Counted from the stretch's first letter, positions 36,482 through 44,954 are shown. The stretch is DNA of 64,000 nt from Methanobacteriota archaeon (GCA_029547145.1 JAKPPV010000027.1:1-64000); one strand, 5' to 3'. Made by a program: numbers and translations. The notes: generated by a model not told the origin, from the letters alone.

Positions 36482-37420
36482 ATGCCATCGGCGACAGGCA
36501 TACCGGCGGTCAGCGTGGTGCTCCCGACGTATAACCGCGCCCACCTCCTGCCGCGCGCAATACAGAGCGTTCTCGACCAGACCTATACCGACTTCGAGCT
36601 GCTCGTCGTCGACGATGGCTCGACGGACGAGACACCCGCCGTCATGGAGTCCTTCACGGACGACCGGATCCGATACATCCGGTACGAACCCAACCGGGGA
36701 GCGAATGCCGCCCGAAACGTCGGCATCAGGGCCGCGAGGGCCCCATACATCGCGTTCCAGGACTCGGATGACGACTGGTTTCCCGAGAAGCTCGAACGGT
36801 GCATGGCTGTCTGGGAGGATGCAGGGCCCGAGGTGGGTGTCGTCTACTCCGGGTACTGGAAGTACATGGACGCCGAGGGCAACCGGATGTTCATCCCCTT
36901 CGACTGGGTGAAGCAGCGCGATGGATGGATCCACGACGAGCTGTTACGGAACAACTTCGTGACGACGCAGGCGGCAGTGGTGCGCAGGGAATGTTTTGAC
37001 CGCTCGGGGTACTGGCTCGAAGGTCTGCCCGGTAAACAGGAGTGGGAGCTCTTCCTGCGGATCTCACGGGACTACCAGTTCAGGTACATCGATGAGCCGC
37101 TTTTAAACTCCCGCTTCACGGAGGGAGGGATATCGAACAACCGCACGGGGATCTACCGGTCGATGGAGCGGATCCTGGAGATCCACCATGACGACTTCGC
37201 AAAAAAACCCGCCATCCTTGCCGAACATTATATCCGGCTCGGGCTGCAGTTCGGGCTGTCGGGCGAGTTTGAAAAAGGACGCGAGTACCTCCGCCGGGGA
37301 GCGGCGCTGCAACCCGGAAACTGGAAGTACCGTCTGGTCGCCCTGGTGTCCTCGCTTGGCAGGGGGGCATTCTCGCGGATCATGCGGCTCTATCTCCCCC
37401 GGGATGCAGGCCCGCTCTGA
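36482..37420 (+). CDS. Family 2 glycosyltransferase
   Basis: This 312-residue GT-A enzyme starts VSVVLPTYNRAHLLPRAIQS, has VVDDGSTDETP (first aspartates for the nucleotide), GANAARNVGI, and the DxD-containing stretch YIAFQDSDDDWFPEKLE (about residues 94-110) that binds metal and the sugar nucleotide. The C-terminal 80 residues are helical with TPR-like character (GLSGEFEKGREYLRRGAAL). No transmembrane segment is visible. It would add a sugar to a surface glycan or lipid; donor and acceptor cannot be read. The next gene follows after 14 bases, so they are probably cotranscribed. Confidence 0.92.
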   Translation: MPSATGIPAVSVVLPTYNRAHLLPRAIQSVLDQTYTDFELLVVDDGSTDETPAVMESFTDDRIRYIRYEPNRGANAARNVGIRAARAPYIAFQDSDDDWFPEKLERCMAVWEDAGPEVGVVYSGYWKYMDAEGNRMFIPFDWVKQRDGWIHDELLRNNFVTTQAAVVRRECFDRSGYWLEGLPGKQEWELFLRISRDYQFRYIDEPLLNSRFTEGGISNNRTGIYRSMERILEIHHDDFAKKPAILAEHYIRLGLQFGLSGEFEKGREYLRRGAALQPGNWKYRLVALVSSLGRGAFSRIMRLYLPRDAGPL

Positions 37421-37434
37421 GGGGGAGAAGAGCG

Positions 37435-38742
37435 ATGGTGCCTCCCGGGACCGGGTCGGTCCTGGCTGATCCCACGGGACTGGACGCCTTCGATTCTTTG
37501 CTGGCATCGGGCCGCCTTCCCGGAAGGCTCGAGGAACTGGTCGAGGACTACCTGGCAGTGAAGACCGGACGGACCATCGGAGACGGCGTGATCCTCGACC
37601 GTCTCCGACGGGCCATCGTCGCACAGAAGAGCGGGTACTGGAGAGAGGGCCGGCGACGGGAGATATCGTACCGGGCCGGGTACTCGGTCCTCGCGTATCT
37701 CGCCTACCAGTTCCCGGTCTATTACTTCCAGTCCTGCCACCTCTTTGGCTGGCTCGCAAAGAGCGGACGTCTCAGGACGGGGATGCGCGTCGTTGACCTC
37801 GGCACGGGACCGGGCGTGATCCCCCTCGCCCTCATCACCCTTTCCAGATGCCTTCCGCAGTTCGCGGCGGAGATCATCCCGGTGGAGCCGTCCGAGGAGC
37901 ACCGGGAGGCCTGCCGCCATCTGGTCCATGGTTTTTCCAGGCCAGATGACCGGGTTCGTGTCCATCCGGCGCTCCGGGTGGATGCAGCCTCCGTCGAGGT
38001 CTCGACGATCCCGCAGGAGATCGACCTTCTGATCCTCTCGAACATCCTCAACGAGCTCCCCGGTGACGCCAGGCAGCGGGCGGATGCTGTACTCCGCTGG
38101 TCCGAACACCTCGCCGATGACGGGATTGTCCTCCTCGTGGAACCGGCAGACCTCGTAAACTCAATGGCCCTCCGGGACGTCCAGCGGGAGCTGATCCGTT
38201 CCGGGCTTCACCTCCATTACCCCTGTCGATTCCTCTGGGGGAGCGGTTGCGGGTCGGTTCCGTGCTGGTCCTTCGAGGAACGGCCGATGATACGACCGAC
38301 GCGCCTCCAGGAAGCACTCTCTTCAGGGGTCGCCGATGGGTACCGCTACCGGAACACAGACATCAAGTTCTCGGCGGCACTCCTCGGTCGCGAACGCCCG
38401 GCACGGATCGAGTGGACCGGGATCGATCGCCGGCGGACCATTCCCCTCTCGCGCCTTCACCGGCACGTGGATCGGCGCATCTGTTGTGTCGCCACCCTGA
38501 TGTCGAACGACCTGGGCGATGCCAGAACACATATCAGGAAGATCTGCGATGGAACCGCCCGTCGCCCGGTCTTCGCGGTCCTTCCCGCCTACCACGAGAC
38601 ACCCGAAAACCGGGTTCTGCTCGATGCCCGGTACGGCGAGAGCATCGTGCTCCGGGACGTTCTCGTCCGGGAGAACCCGAAGACCCGGGCCTTCAACCTG
38701 CTGGTCACCCGCCTCTCCGGCGTCAGGCCTCTCGGGGCATAG
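37435..38742 (+). CDS. Rsm22-like SAM-dependent methyltransferase
   Basis: The 435-residue protein has a class I methyltransferase core with motif I VVDLGTGPGVIPLAL (about residues 121-135) and motif post II IDLLILSNILNELPG. It is preceded by a helical part (YWREGRRREISYRAGYSVLAYLAY) and followed by an extension with the conserved RGI-like HYPCRFLWGSGCG. This layout, with HLFGWLAKSG and the LSNILNELP motif, matches the Rsm22 (PF09243) family of ribosome-associated methyltransferase-like proteins; mitochondrial members act in small-subunit assembly. The C-terminal 130 residues contain CCVATLMSNDLGDARTHIRK, which I do not recognise. It starts with ATG 37435 right after a GGGGGAG ribosome binding site. 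Confidence 0.8.
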   Translation: MVPPGTGSVLADPTGLDAFDSLLASGRLPGRLEELVEDYLAVKTGRTIGDGVILDRLRRAIVAQKSGYWREGRRREISYRAGYSVLAYLAYQFPVYYFQSCHLFGWLAKSGRLRTGMRVVDLGTGPGVIPLALITLSRCLPQFAAEIIPVEPSEEHREACRHLVHGFSRPDDRVRVHPALRVDAASVEVSTIPQEIDLLILSNILNELPGDARQRADAVLRWSEHLADDGIVLLVEPADLVNSMALRDVQRELIRSGLHLHYPCRFLWGSGCGSVPCWSFEERPMIRPTRLQEALSSGVADGYRYRNTDIKFSAALLGRERPARIEWTGIDRRRTIPLSRLHRHVDRRICCVATLMSNDLGDARTHIRKICDGTARRPVFAVLPAYHETPENRVLLDARYGESIVLRDVLVRENPKTRAFNLLVTRLSGVRPLGA

Positions 38743-38787
38743 GAACCCTCAAGTCGTGTCCGGACAAGGATCCTGCAGGGGTCCGCC

Positions 38788-39996
38788 GTGATCACATCCC
38801 TCTCACTCGAGAACTTCCGCTCCTTTCAAAGGGTGGAGTTCCACCTCCGGCCGTTCGTCGTGCTCGTCGGGCGTAACGCGGCCGGAAAAACAAACCTGCT
38901 CCAGGGATTCATCTTTCTCCGTGATATCGCCCGTTCGGGACTCGCAAATGCGATCTCGCTCCAGGGAGGACTCCCTTTCGTCCAGAACGCGGAGCTCGCC
39001 TGCGGACGGGAGTTGAAGGTCGCCGTAGAACTGACCCTGCCGACCGGGGAGTCGCCGAGGATGCTGGCAGACGGCAGGACGGTTTTCTTCTCGCCCGGCC
39101 CCTGCCGGTACTCATTCTCGATCGGGTGCGGCGATCAGCCAGAGATCCTGTCGGATCGGTTCTTCATGCAATTTACGGTCGGATCGACCGGGGACGAGGG
39201 CCTCCCGGGATGGATGGAGATCGTTCACGAAGGGGGAGCGATCCGGTACCGCTGCGAATCCCCGGAAGGGATCCAGGAGGAGGCCATCCTTCCGCCGCCG
39301 CTCCGGGAGGAGGGATCGACTTCAGGCACGCTCCTCCTCGAATCCCCGACCCTCTACCCGATGGGGCTCGTCCGGAGGGGACTTGCGAAGATCAGCTGCT
39401 ACGAGTTCGGTCCGCGCCTCCCGGGACGTCTCGATTTCCGCACCGGGGCCGCTGAGCTGGCGGAGGATGGCTCGAACGCCGCGATCGCGCTCGGGCGGGT
39501 GCTCGCGCACCCGGACTCGCGCCGACAGTTCCTCCGCCTCGTTCACGACCTCCTGCCTTTCGTCGAAGACGTCCGGGTGGGTGACGGCCCGGGAGGGACG
39601 CCGGCGATACGCGTCTCGGAGATCTACGCACCGGGGCGGTACTTCCCTGCGGAGGTCCTCTCGAGCGGCACGGTCGAACTCTTCGCCCTCCTTACCGCAC
39701 TCTTCTTCTCGCCCCGGGAACTCGCAATCTTCGAGGAACCCGCCGCTCGTCTTCACCCCGCCCTGGTCGAGCGCCTGGTGCAGTTGATGCGGGAGGCGTC
39801 GGTTCGCCAGCCCATCATCGTCTCGACCCAGCATCCCGCCCTGCTCAGACACGCCCCCCCGGAGTCGGTCTACCTCGTCTCACGGGACGAGAGGGGTTTC
39901 TCGACCCTCTCCCGACCCGTGGATCGCCCGGAGGTGCAGACCTTCCTCGAGGAGGAGGTGGGGCTCGACGACCTCTTCCTGACCGATCTCCTCTGA
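38788..39996 (+). CDS. ABC/OLD-type AAA ATPase, first gene of a candidate defence pair
   Basis: This 402-residue protein has the SMC/RecF/OLD-type ATPase plan. It starts ITSLSLENFRSFQRVEFHL with Walker A GRNAAGKT at 28-35. The C-terminal half has a degenerate signature (EVLSSGTVELFALLTAL), Walker B LAIFEEPAARLHP and the H-loop STQHPALL. There is no fused TOPRIM domain: the chain ends shortly after the ATPase. The DUF4276 gene begins within its stop codon (TGATG, one base shared), so the two proteins are made together. Such ATPase plus TOPRIM-like pairs include PARIS (AriA-AriB) and relatives, in which the ATPase cages the effector until phage proteins release it. Defence function here is inference. 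The start is GTG 38788. Confidence 0.88.
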   Translation: MITSLSLENFRSFQRVEFHLRPFVVLVGRNAAGKTNLLQGFIFLRDIARSGLANAISLQGGLPFVQNAELACGRELKVAVELTLPTGESPRMLADGRTVFFSPGPCRYSFSIGCGDQPEILSDRFFMQFTVGSTGDEGLPGWMEIVHEGGAIRYRCESPEGIQEEAILPPPLREEGSTSGTLLLESPTLYPMGLVRRGLAKISCYEFGPRLPGRLDFRTGAAELAEDGSNAAIALGRVLAHPDSRRQFLRLVHDLLPFVEDVRVGDGPGGTPAIRVSEIYAPGRYFPAEVLSSGTVELFALLTALFFSPRELAIFEEPAARLHPALVERLVQLMREASVRQPIIVSTQHPALLRHAPPESVYLVSRDERGFSTLSRPVDRPEVQTFLEEEVGLDDLFLTDLL

Positions 39997-40541
39997 TGCG
40001 CATGGTGCGAATGAACATCTTCGTCGAGGGGTCGGACGATCTCCGTTTCTTCGAACGAACGCTGGTCCCCGTGCTCAGGAACCGGTACGACGAGGTCCGG
40101 CTGATCCCGTACGCCTCCCTTCGGCGCGTCGTGGTCGACCGGTTGATCCGCGGCATCGAACGGATGGGCGGGGAGTACGTGATCGTAGCGGACATCGATG
40201 CCGAGCCATCGGTGCGTTCCAAGAAAAATTACATTCTGCGCCGTTTCGAGCAGGCCGAACCCCGGGCGATCGCGGTCGTGGTGATGGAGATCGAGTCCTG
40301 GTACGTGGCCGGGGCCGATGACGGTTTTCTTCTCGGGTGCGGGGTGACACCCTTTGGAGCAACGGACCGCCTGACCAAGGAAGAGTTCGATCTCCTGATC
40401 CCCCGCCGGTACATCTCGCGTGTGGAGTTCATGCTCGACCTGCTCGAACATTATTCTCTGGACCGGGGAGTGGAGAGAAACCGGTCACTCGGGTATTTTC
40501 TGCACCGGTATGCACCGGAGGCGGTGACAAGCCATAAATAG
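39996..40541 (+). CDS. DUF4276-family TOPRIM-like protein, candidate effector
   Basis: The 181-residue protein has the acidic layout of TOPRIM-type nucleases: an early glutamate in MNIFVEGSDDLRFFER (residues 6-21), a DxD in YVIVADIDAEPS (about 62-73), and a third acidic site in VVMEIESWYVAG (about 95-106). This is the DUF4276 pattern. In OLD and AriB proteins the equivalent residues hold magnesium for nucleic-acid cleavage, so it could be a nuclease, possibly RNA-directed, restrained by the ATPase encoded just upstream. ATG 39996 shares one base with the upstream stop; ATG 40011 is an alternative. Its last codons contain the TATA box of the rubredoxin gene. Confidence 0.85.
   Translation: MRMVRMNIFVEGSDDLRFFERTLVPVLRNRYDEVRLIPYASLRRVVVDRLIRGIERMGGEYVIVADIDAEPSVRSKKNYILRRFEQAEPRAIAVVVMEIESWYVAGADDGFLLGCGVTPFGATDRLTKEEFDLLIPRRYISRVEFMLDLLEHYSLDRGVERNRSLGYFLHRYAPEAVTSHK
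40533..40540 (+). promoter_or_regulatory. TATA box of the rubredoxin-FprA operon
   Basis: CATAAATA lies 23-30 bp before the rubredoxin ATG at 40563 and is embedded in the last codons of the DUF4276 gene. Confidence 0.6.
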
Positions 40542-40562
40542 CGATGGGTCCGAAGATGCGGC

Positions 40563-40739
40563 ATGGTACAGCAGGACGCTGCGAAGCGGTTCGTGTGCAC
40601 CGTCTGCGGTCACACGTACGATCCCCGGGACGGGGATGCACGACGCGAGATTCCTCCGGGCACCTCCTTCGCCTTACTCCCCGATGACTGGGTCTGCCCT
40701 GTCTGCAGCGCAGGAAAGAAGCTGTTCCGCGAACTATGA
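40563..40739 (+). CDS. Rubredoxin
   Basis: This 58-codon gene encodes a classical rubredoxin. The two iron-binding cysteine pairs are FVCTVCGHTYDPRDGD and DDWVCPVCSAGKKLF, with the aromatic and DPRDGD residues typical of the family; between them is the PPGTSF.LLPDDWVCP segment. Rubredoxins carry single electrons. FprA starts 13 bases after its stop, so the pair is an operon in which rubredoxin may pass electrons to the flavodiiron protein or to other oxidative-stress enzymes. The ATG is placed by the TATA box 23-30 bp upstream. Confidence 0.93.
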   Translation: MVQQDAAKRFVCTVCGHTYDPRDGDARREIPPGTSFALLPDDWVCPVCSAGKKLFREL

Positions 40740-40752
40740 TGGAGACCGGTTC

Positions 40753-41952
40753 ATGACGATCCGAACAGTCGCCCCCGGGGTCGTCTCGGTGGGGGCGATC
40801 GACTGGGACAGGCGGCTCTTCGACGACCTGATCCCGCTGCCCGACGGGACCACCTACAATGCGTTTCTCGTGAAGGGATCGGAGAAGACCGCCCTGATCG
40901 ATGCGGTCGATACCACGATGGAGATGGCCCTGATGACCAACCTCTTCCGGGCCGGGATCGACCGGATCGACTACATAATCGTCAACCATGCCGAGCAGGA
41001 CCACTCTGGCCTCATCCCCCTCCTGCTCGAGATGTTCGGGGGAGCGGTCGTGGTGACGAACAAGACCTGCAAGGACCTGCTCATCAGCCTCCTCGGCATC
41101 CCCGAATCACGGGTACAGGTGGTCGGTGACCGGGACACCCTCTCACTCGGAGACCGGACCCTGGAATTCCTGGTCACCCCCTGGGTCCACTGGCCCGATA
41201 CGATGCTCACCTTCCTCCGAGAGGAACGGATCCTCTTCTCCTGCGATCTGTTCGGTTCTCACCTGGCGACGAGCGACCTGTTCCTCAGGGACGAGACGGA
41301 ATGGAGACGGGCGGCGAAGAGGTATTACGCCGAGATCATGATGCCGTTCCGGAACAGCATCAAAGGATATCTCGAGAAGGTCAGGGGGCTCGAACCCCGC
41401 ATGATCTGTCCGAGCCATGGGCCGCTGTATGACGACCCCGAGGTCGTCCTCACGGCCTACGACGACTGGGTCTCCGACGACGTTACGAACGAGGTCGTGA
41501 TCGCCTACGTTTCGATGCACGGCTCGACGCGGAGCATGGTCGAGTACCTCGTCGACGCCCTCATCGATCGCGGGGTCCGCGTCCGACAGTTCCACCTGCC
41601 CTCCACGGATACCGGGGACCTCGCGATGGCGCTCGTCGACCCGGCAACGATCGTGATCGCCGCCCCAACGGTGCTCTTCGGACCCCATCCTGCGGCGGTG
41701 ACGGCTGCCTACCTTGCGAATGCGCTCAAGCCCAAGGCCCGGTTCGCCACGGTGATGACCAGTTACGGGTGGGGAGGAAAGACCATCGAGACGCTCAAAG
41801 GGATGCTCGGTCATCTGAAGGTGGAGTTCCTGGACCCGATCCAGGCGAAGGGATACCCCTCGCCCGAGACCCAGGATGCGATACGAACCCTGGCCGACAC
41901 GATCCGCGAACGTCACGCCCAGGTCGCAAAGGACTGGAAGGATAGCGCCTGA
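40753..41952 (+). CDS. fprA: FprA-type flavodiiron protein (F420H2 oxidase type)
   Basis: The 399-residue A-type flavoprotein has a metallo-beta-lactamase domain with the diiron ligands in HAEQDHSGLIP (about residues 81-91), further histidines in VHWPDTM and CPSHGPLY, and a C-terminal flavodoxin domain with the FMN phosphate loop SMHGSTRSMVEYLVDAL (about 257-273). In methanogens FprA reduces O2 to water with reduced coenzyme F420, protecting strict anaerobes. The start at ATG 40753 (MTIRTVAPGVVSVG) matches the family length; a GGAG sequence lies upstream. It is cotranscribed with rubredoxin. Confidence 0.94.
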   Translation: MTIRTVAPGVVSVGAIDWDRRLFDDLIPLPDGTTYNAFLVKGSEKTALIDAVDTTMEMALMTNLFRAGIDRIDYIIVNHAEQDHSGLIPLLLEMFGGAVVVTNKTCKDLLISLLGIPESRVQVVGDRDTLSLGDRTLEFLVTPWVHWPDTMLTFLREERILFSCDLFGSHLATSDLFLRDETEWRRAAKRYYAEIMMPFRNSIKGYLEKVRGLEPRMICPSHGPLYDDPEVVLTAYDDWVSDDVTNEVVIAYVSMHGSTRSMVEYLVDALIDRGVRVRQFHLPSTDTGDLAMALVDPATIVIAAPTVLFGPHPAAVTAAYLANALKPKARFATVMTSYGWGGKTIETLKGMLGHLKVEFLDPIQAKGYPSPETQDAIRTLADTIRERHAQVAKDWKDSA

Positions 41953-42045
41953 ATTCCGGTGGATGGAGGTCGGGTTCGGGCCCCGGCACCAATCCTGCCC
42001 CCTATCGAGAGGTTCTTTGCGGATGCAGGCGGATCTCTTTCCAAC

Positions 42046-43185
42046 ATGCGGATCCTGCTCGTTTCGACCCAGGATTACATCCATCACCCCGTCCCCTCGC
42101 GGCACCATTACATCTTCGAGGAGCTTGCGAGGCGGCACGAGGTGCATGTCCCTCACTTCCACGTGAGCCGCGCCCCGGAACGCGAGACCCGTCTCCAGGT
42201 CCACGAGGCGACCCGCTTCCCTGTCCAGAGTCCCCTCCTCCACTACACCCTCAACGCTCCCGAGCACTACCGCGTCCTCTCCCGCGTCATACGGGACCAT
42301 GAGATCGAGGTGGTCGTGGCGGCGCATATCCTCGCCGGGACGGCGGTCATCCGCGCAGCACGGAGGCGGCACGTGCCGGTCCTCTTCGACCTCAAGGACT
42401 GGTTCCCCGATTCGGCTGCAGCCTACTACGGCAATCCCCTGTTGAAGGAGACGATCCGGCGCTCGGTTCTCGCGATCCTCCGCCACAATCTCGACCATTC
42501 GGACCGTATCACGACCGTCTCCCCGGGACTCGTCGACAAGCTGGCTTCGTTCGGATACCGGGCCGGGCTGATCACGAACGGAGTGGACACGTCGATCTTC
42601 CGGCCGATGGATGGCGCTCCGATCCGCGAGAGGTACGGTATCGCGCCCGAGGACTTCGTCATCGGTTTCTCGGGTTCGGTCGAACGGTGGTACGCCATCG
42701 ACCGGATGATCGGGGCGCTGCCGCGGGTGCTCGAGCGAGAACCTCGGGCACTCCTCTTTGTGGTCGGCGGTTCCCTCTTCACGGGGTACCTCCCCGAACT
42801 CCGGGCGCTCGCAGAACGGCTCGGGGTCGCGGACAGGGTCCGGTTCGCCGGCACCCAGCCCTATTCCGATCTGCCCGCACATATCGCGGCGATGGACGTC
42901 TGCACCATCCCGCTCTCGCCGCCCCAGTGGATCGATATCGCGCTCCCGAACAAGTTCTTCGAATATTCGGCCTGCTCGAAACCGATCCTGTCCACCCCGA
43001 TCCCGGACATGCAGCGGATCGGGGGAGAACACCTTCATTTCTACCGGGACTATGACGAGTTCGTAGAGAAGATACTCGCACTCGCGAAGACACGCCCGCG
43101 GTATGAGATCGATATGTCGGCCCACGACTGGAGATCGAAGGCGGTCGAGTTCGAGGCGTGCTTCGAGAGCATGCTGGGAAGATAG
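42046..43185 (+). CDS. Family 4-type (GT-B) glycosyltransferase
   Basis: This 379-residue protein has the two Rossmann-like halves of a GT-B enzyme. It starts MRILLVSTQDYIHHPVPSRH, has ITTVSPGLVDKLASFG and NGVDTSIFRPMD at the domain junction, FVIGFSGSVERWYAIDRMIG, and a donor-binding end IALPNKFFEYSACSKPILST with the EX7E-like pattern partly replaced. It probably transfers a nucleotide-activated sugar in surface glycan synthesis. The frame is open upstream to 41959, but those 29 residues are not family-like and ATG 42046 gives the standard N-terminus. The deacetylase gene follows eight bases after the stop. Confidence 0.9.
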   Translation: MRILLVSTQDYIHHPVPSRHHYIFEELARRHEVHVPHFHVSRAPERETRLQVHEATRFPVQSPLLHYTLNAPEHYRVLSRVIRDHEIEVVVAAHILAGTAVIRAARRRHVPVLFDLKDWFPDSAAAYYGNPLLKETIRRSVLAILRHNLDHSDRITTVSPGLVDKLASFGYRAGLITNGVDTSIFRPMDGAPIRERYGIAPEDFVIGFSGSVERWYAIDRMIGALPRVLEREPRALLFVVGGSLFTGYLPELRALAERLGVADRVRFAGTQPYSDLPAHIAAMDVCTIPLSPPQWIDIALPNKFFEYSACSKPILSTPIPDMQRIGGEHLHFYRDYDEFVEKILALAKTRPRYEIDMSAHDWRSKAVEFEACFESMLGR

Positions 43186-43193
43186 GGGAGCTG

Positions 43194-44174
43194 ATGACAG
43201 CGGTATGCGCGATCACCGGCCCGGTCTTTTTTTGCCACCATCTCGCGGCACACGCGGAGTCACGGGATCGGATCGCACTGATCGAACAGCGCATCCCCGC
43301 AGGGGTCATGCGGTGCCCCCCTTCGAGGGGAATGGTTGAAGACCTCCTCCTCGTGCACGATCCGGCATACATCGATCGGATCGCCTCGATCTCGAGCTCG
43401 GACTCCGATGTATCGTTCCTCACCCCGGACACCTACGTGGCACCCGGCACCTTCGAAACAGCCCTTCATGCCGCCGGCACCTCCGTCGACGCAGCCCGGA
43501 GGGCGCGTGCGGGAACACACGCCTTCGCCCTCGTCCGGCCCCCAGGGCACCATGCGACGAGAGACCGGGCCATGGGCTACTGCATCTTCAACAATGCTGC
43601 TGTGGCCGCCGCACGCATGCTCGAAGACGGATGTGACCGGATCGCGATCCTGGACTGGGACCTGCACCATGGGAACGGGACCCAGGAGATCTTCTACGAT
43701 TCCGACCGGGTGCTCTTCTGCTCCGTTCACCTGCGGGGTGCCTTCCCGGGGAGCGGGTGGGTCGACGAGATCGGCGTCGGCGAGGGGCGCGGCCTGAACC
43801 TGAACGCTCCACTCAGGGAGGGGGCGACCCTTGAGGACATTGCGTACGTGTTCGACGAGGCGTTCATGCCTGCGATCCTGGAGTTCGACCCCGACCTTCT
43901 GATCGTCTCAGCGGGCCAGGACGGGCTCGCCGACGATCCCAAGGACGGCATGGCCCTCGAACCGGACGACTACGGGGTCCTGACACGGATCGTGATCGAT
44001 ACACTGCACAGACCGATCGCCCTCGTCCTCGAGGGAGGCTACGGACCCTCGCAGGGAGAGGCGGTTCGTGCGATCTTCCTGGCGCTGCTCGGAGAGCCGG
44101 TGCGCCTGCCGGGGGGGACACCGCATCCCTCGACACAGAGGGTCGTCCGGGCTCTGCGTCTCCTTTCAGGATAG
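43194..44174 (+). CDS. Histone-deacetylase-superfamily amidohydrolase
   Basis: The 326-residue protein has all active-site motifs of the zinc-dependent HDAC/acetylpolyamine amidohydrolase family: LVRPPGHHATRDRAMGYCIF (tandem histidines), AILDWDLHHGNGTQ (zinc ligands D and H), CSVHLRGAFPGSG, the second ligand in VSAGQDGLADDP, and LEGGYG near the end. Prokaryotic members deacetylate acetylpolyamines, other N-acetyl substrates, or, in archaea, perhaps chromatin proteins such as Alba; the target here is open. ATG 43194 is preceded by a GGGGAG ribosome binding site right after the glycosyltransferase stop, so the upstream open frame from 43158 is not the start. Confidence 0.93.
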   Translation: MTAVCAITGPVFFCHHLAAHAESRDRIALIEQRIPAGVMRCPPSRGMVEDLLLVHDPAYIDRIASISSSDSDVSFLTPDTYVAPGTFETALHAAGTSVDAARRARAGTHAFALVRPPGHHATRDRAMGYCIFNNAAVAAARMLEDGCDRIAILDWDLHHGNGTQEIFYDSDRVLFCSVHLRGAFPGSGWVDEIGVGEGRGLNLNAPLREGATLEDIAYVFDEAFMPAILEFDPDLLIVSAGQDGLADDPKDGMALEPDDYGVLTRIVIDTLHRPIALVLEGGYGPSQGEAVRAIFLALLGEPVRLPGGTPHPSTQRVVRALRLLSG

Positions 44175-44180
44175 GTTTAT
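44173..44180 (+). promoter_or_regulatory. TATA box of the DUF2098 gene
   Basis: AGGTTTAT lies 26-33 bp upstream of ATG 44206. Confidence 0.5.
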
Positions 44181-44205
44181 CAGGCGGAGCGCTCCAGGAG
44201 GGTTC

Positions 44206-44493
44206 ATGCAGACCGATGAGTGCACCGTCGGCACCCGGGTCAGGTATGCCGGCACAGGGACGGTGGGGACAGTCACCGCGATTCAGGCCGTCGACGGAGA
44301 GACCTATGCTGTCCTCGACACCACGGGACTCCTGTACAGACTCGACCAGCTGACACCTGCAACCGTCGTTCGCGAACGGAGAAAGGCGCGTCTCGAGGAG
44401 ATCACCGACCAGCTATCACGTGAGCGGGAAGGTGTTGTCTGGGACGACGGCTCACAGCTGGACCTCGATAATGCCTGCGAGGGAGGGGGGTGA
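44206..44493 (+). CDS. DUF2098 family protein
   Basis: This 95-residue protein has the features of DUF2098, a small family found essentially in methanogens: VGTRVRYAGTGTVGTVTAIQ at the N-terminus (an SH3-like small barrel), then ETYAVLDTTGLLYRLDQLTP. The C-terminal third is a charged helix (RERRKARLEEITDQLSRE). Function is unknown; the barrel suggests binding of a protein or nucleic acid. It converges with nikR, with 20 bases between the stops. The ATG is placed by the TATA box and by the family length of about 90-100 residues. Confidence 0.85.
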   Translation: MQTDECTVGTRVRYAGTGTVGTVTAIQAVDGETYAVLDTTGLLYRLDQLTPATVVRERRKARLEEITDQLSREREGVVWDDGSQLDLDNACEGGG

Positions 44494-44513
44494 GGGATCC
44501 AGTCCCGCAGACC

Positions 44514-44930
44514 CTACTCATCGAGGGGGATCGTTGTCAGCTTGACCGACTCAACACCCTTCTGAGACATCAACCGCTCGGCGAGCGCCTTCAGCTGGCC
44601 CGCATCGCCGTGTACCAGGACCACCTCCAGGCACCGGTTGTGGGTGATGTGCGAGTGCAGGGATGCCTGGATCGTCTCACGGAACTCGTGCTGGATGTCG
44701 GTCAGGGTCGGGAGGAGTCCCCGTTGATCATGGTCGTAGATCATGGTGATCACACCCTGCCTCTCACCCTGAACGTCCGACATCCAGCGATAGTACGTGA
44801 TGTAGTTGCGTATCGCGTCACGGATCCCCTCGGATCGTGAAGAGTACCCACGGGCGGTGATGATCTCATCGAAACGGTCAAGGAGGTTCTTCGGCAGTGA
44901 GATCCCGATTCGCGACAGCTCCGTCTCCAT
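44514..44930 (-). CDS. nikR: Nickel-responsive transcriptional regulator NikR
   Basis: The 138-residue protein has an N-terminal ribbon-helix-helix DNA-binding domain (ELSRIGISLPKNLLDRFDEI...SRSEGIRDAIRNYI) and a C-terminal ACT-like nickel-sensing domain. The metal-site residues of NikR are in place: a histidine in TDIQHEFRE, then SLHSHITHNRCLEVVLVHG with the histidines and cysteine of the square-planar site. NikR represses nickel uptake genes when nickel is plentiful. No nickel transporter is in the window; larC, a nickel enzyme-related gene, is 30 kb away. A minus-strand TATA box at 44955-44966 puts transcription close to ATG 44930. Confidence 0.95.
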   Translation of the reverse strand: METELSRIGISLPKNLLDRFDEIITARGYSSRSEGIRDAIRNYITYYRWMSDVQGERQGVITMIYDHDQRGLLPTLTDIQHEFRETIQASLHSHITHNRCLEVVLVHGDAGQLKALAERLMSQKGVESVKLTTIPLDE

Positions 44931-44954
44931 ACCCTCTGGTTTCTCCCGTTCATG

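Noticed and set aside
41143-43125. 660-codon open frame antisense to FprA and the glycosyltransferase
   Set aside because: It spans two well-supported genes and their spacer on the other strand and has shadow-frame composition without motifs.
43226-43233. T-run resembling a terminator
   Set aside because: It encodes the Phe-Phe of GPVFFCHH in the deacetylase gene, so it is coding sequence.
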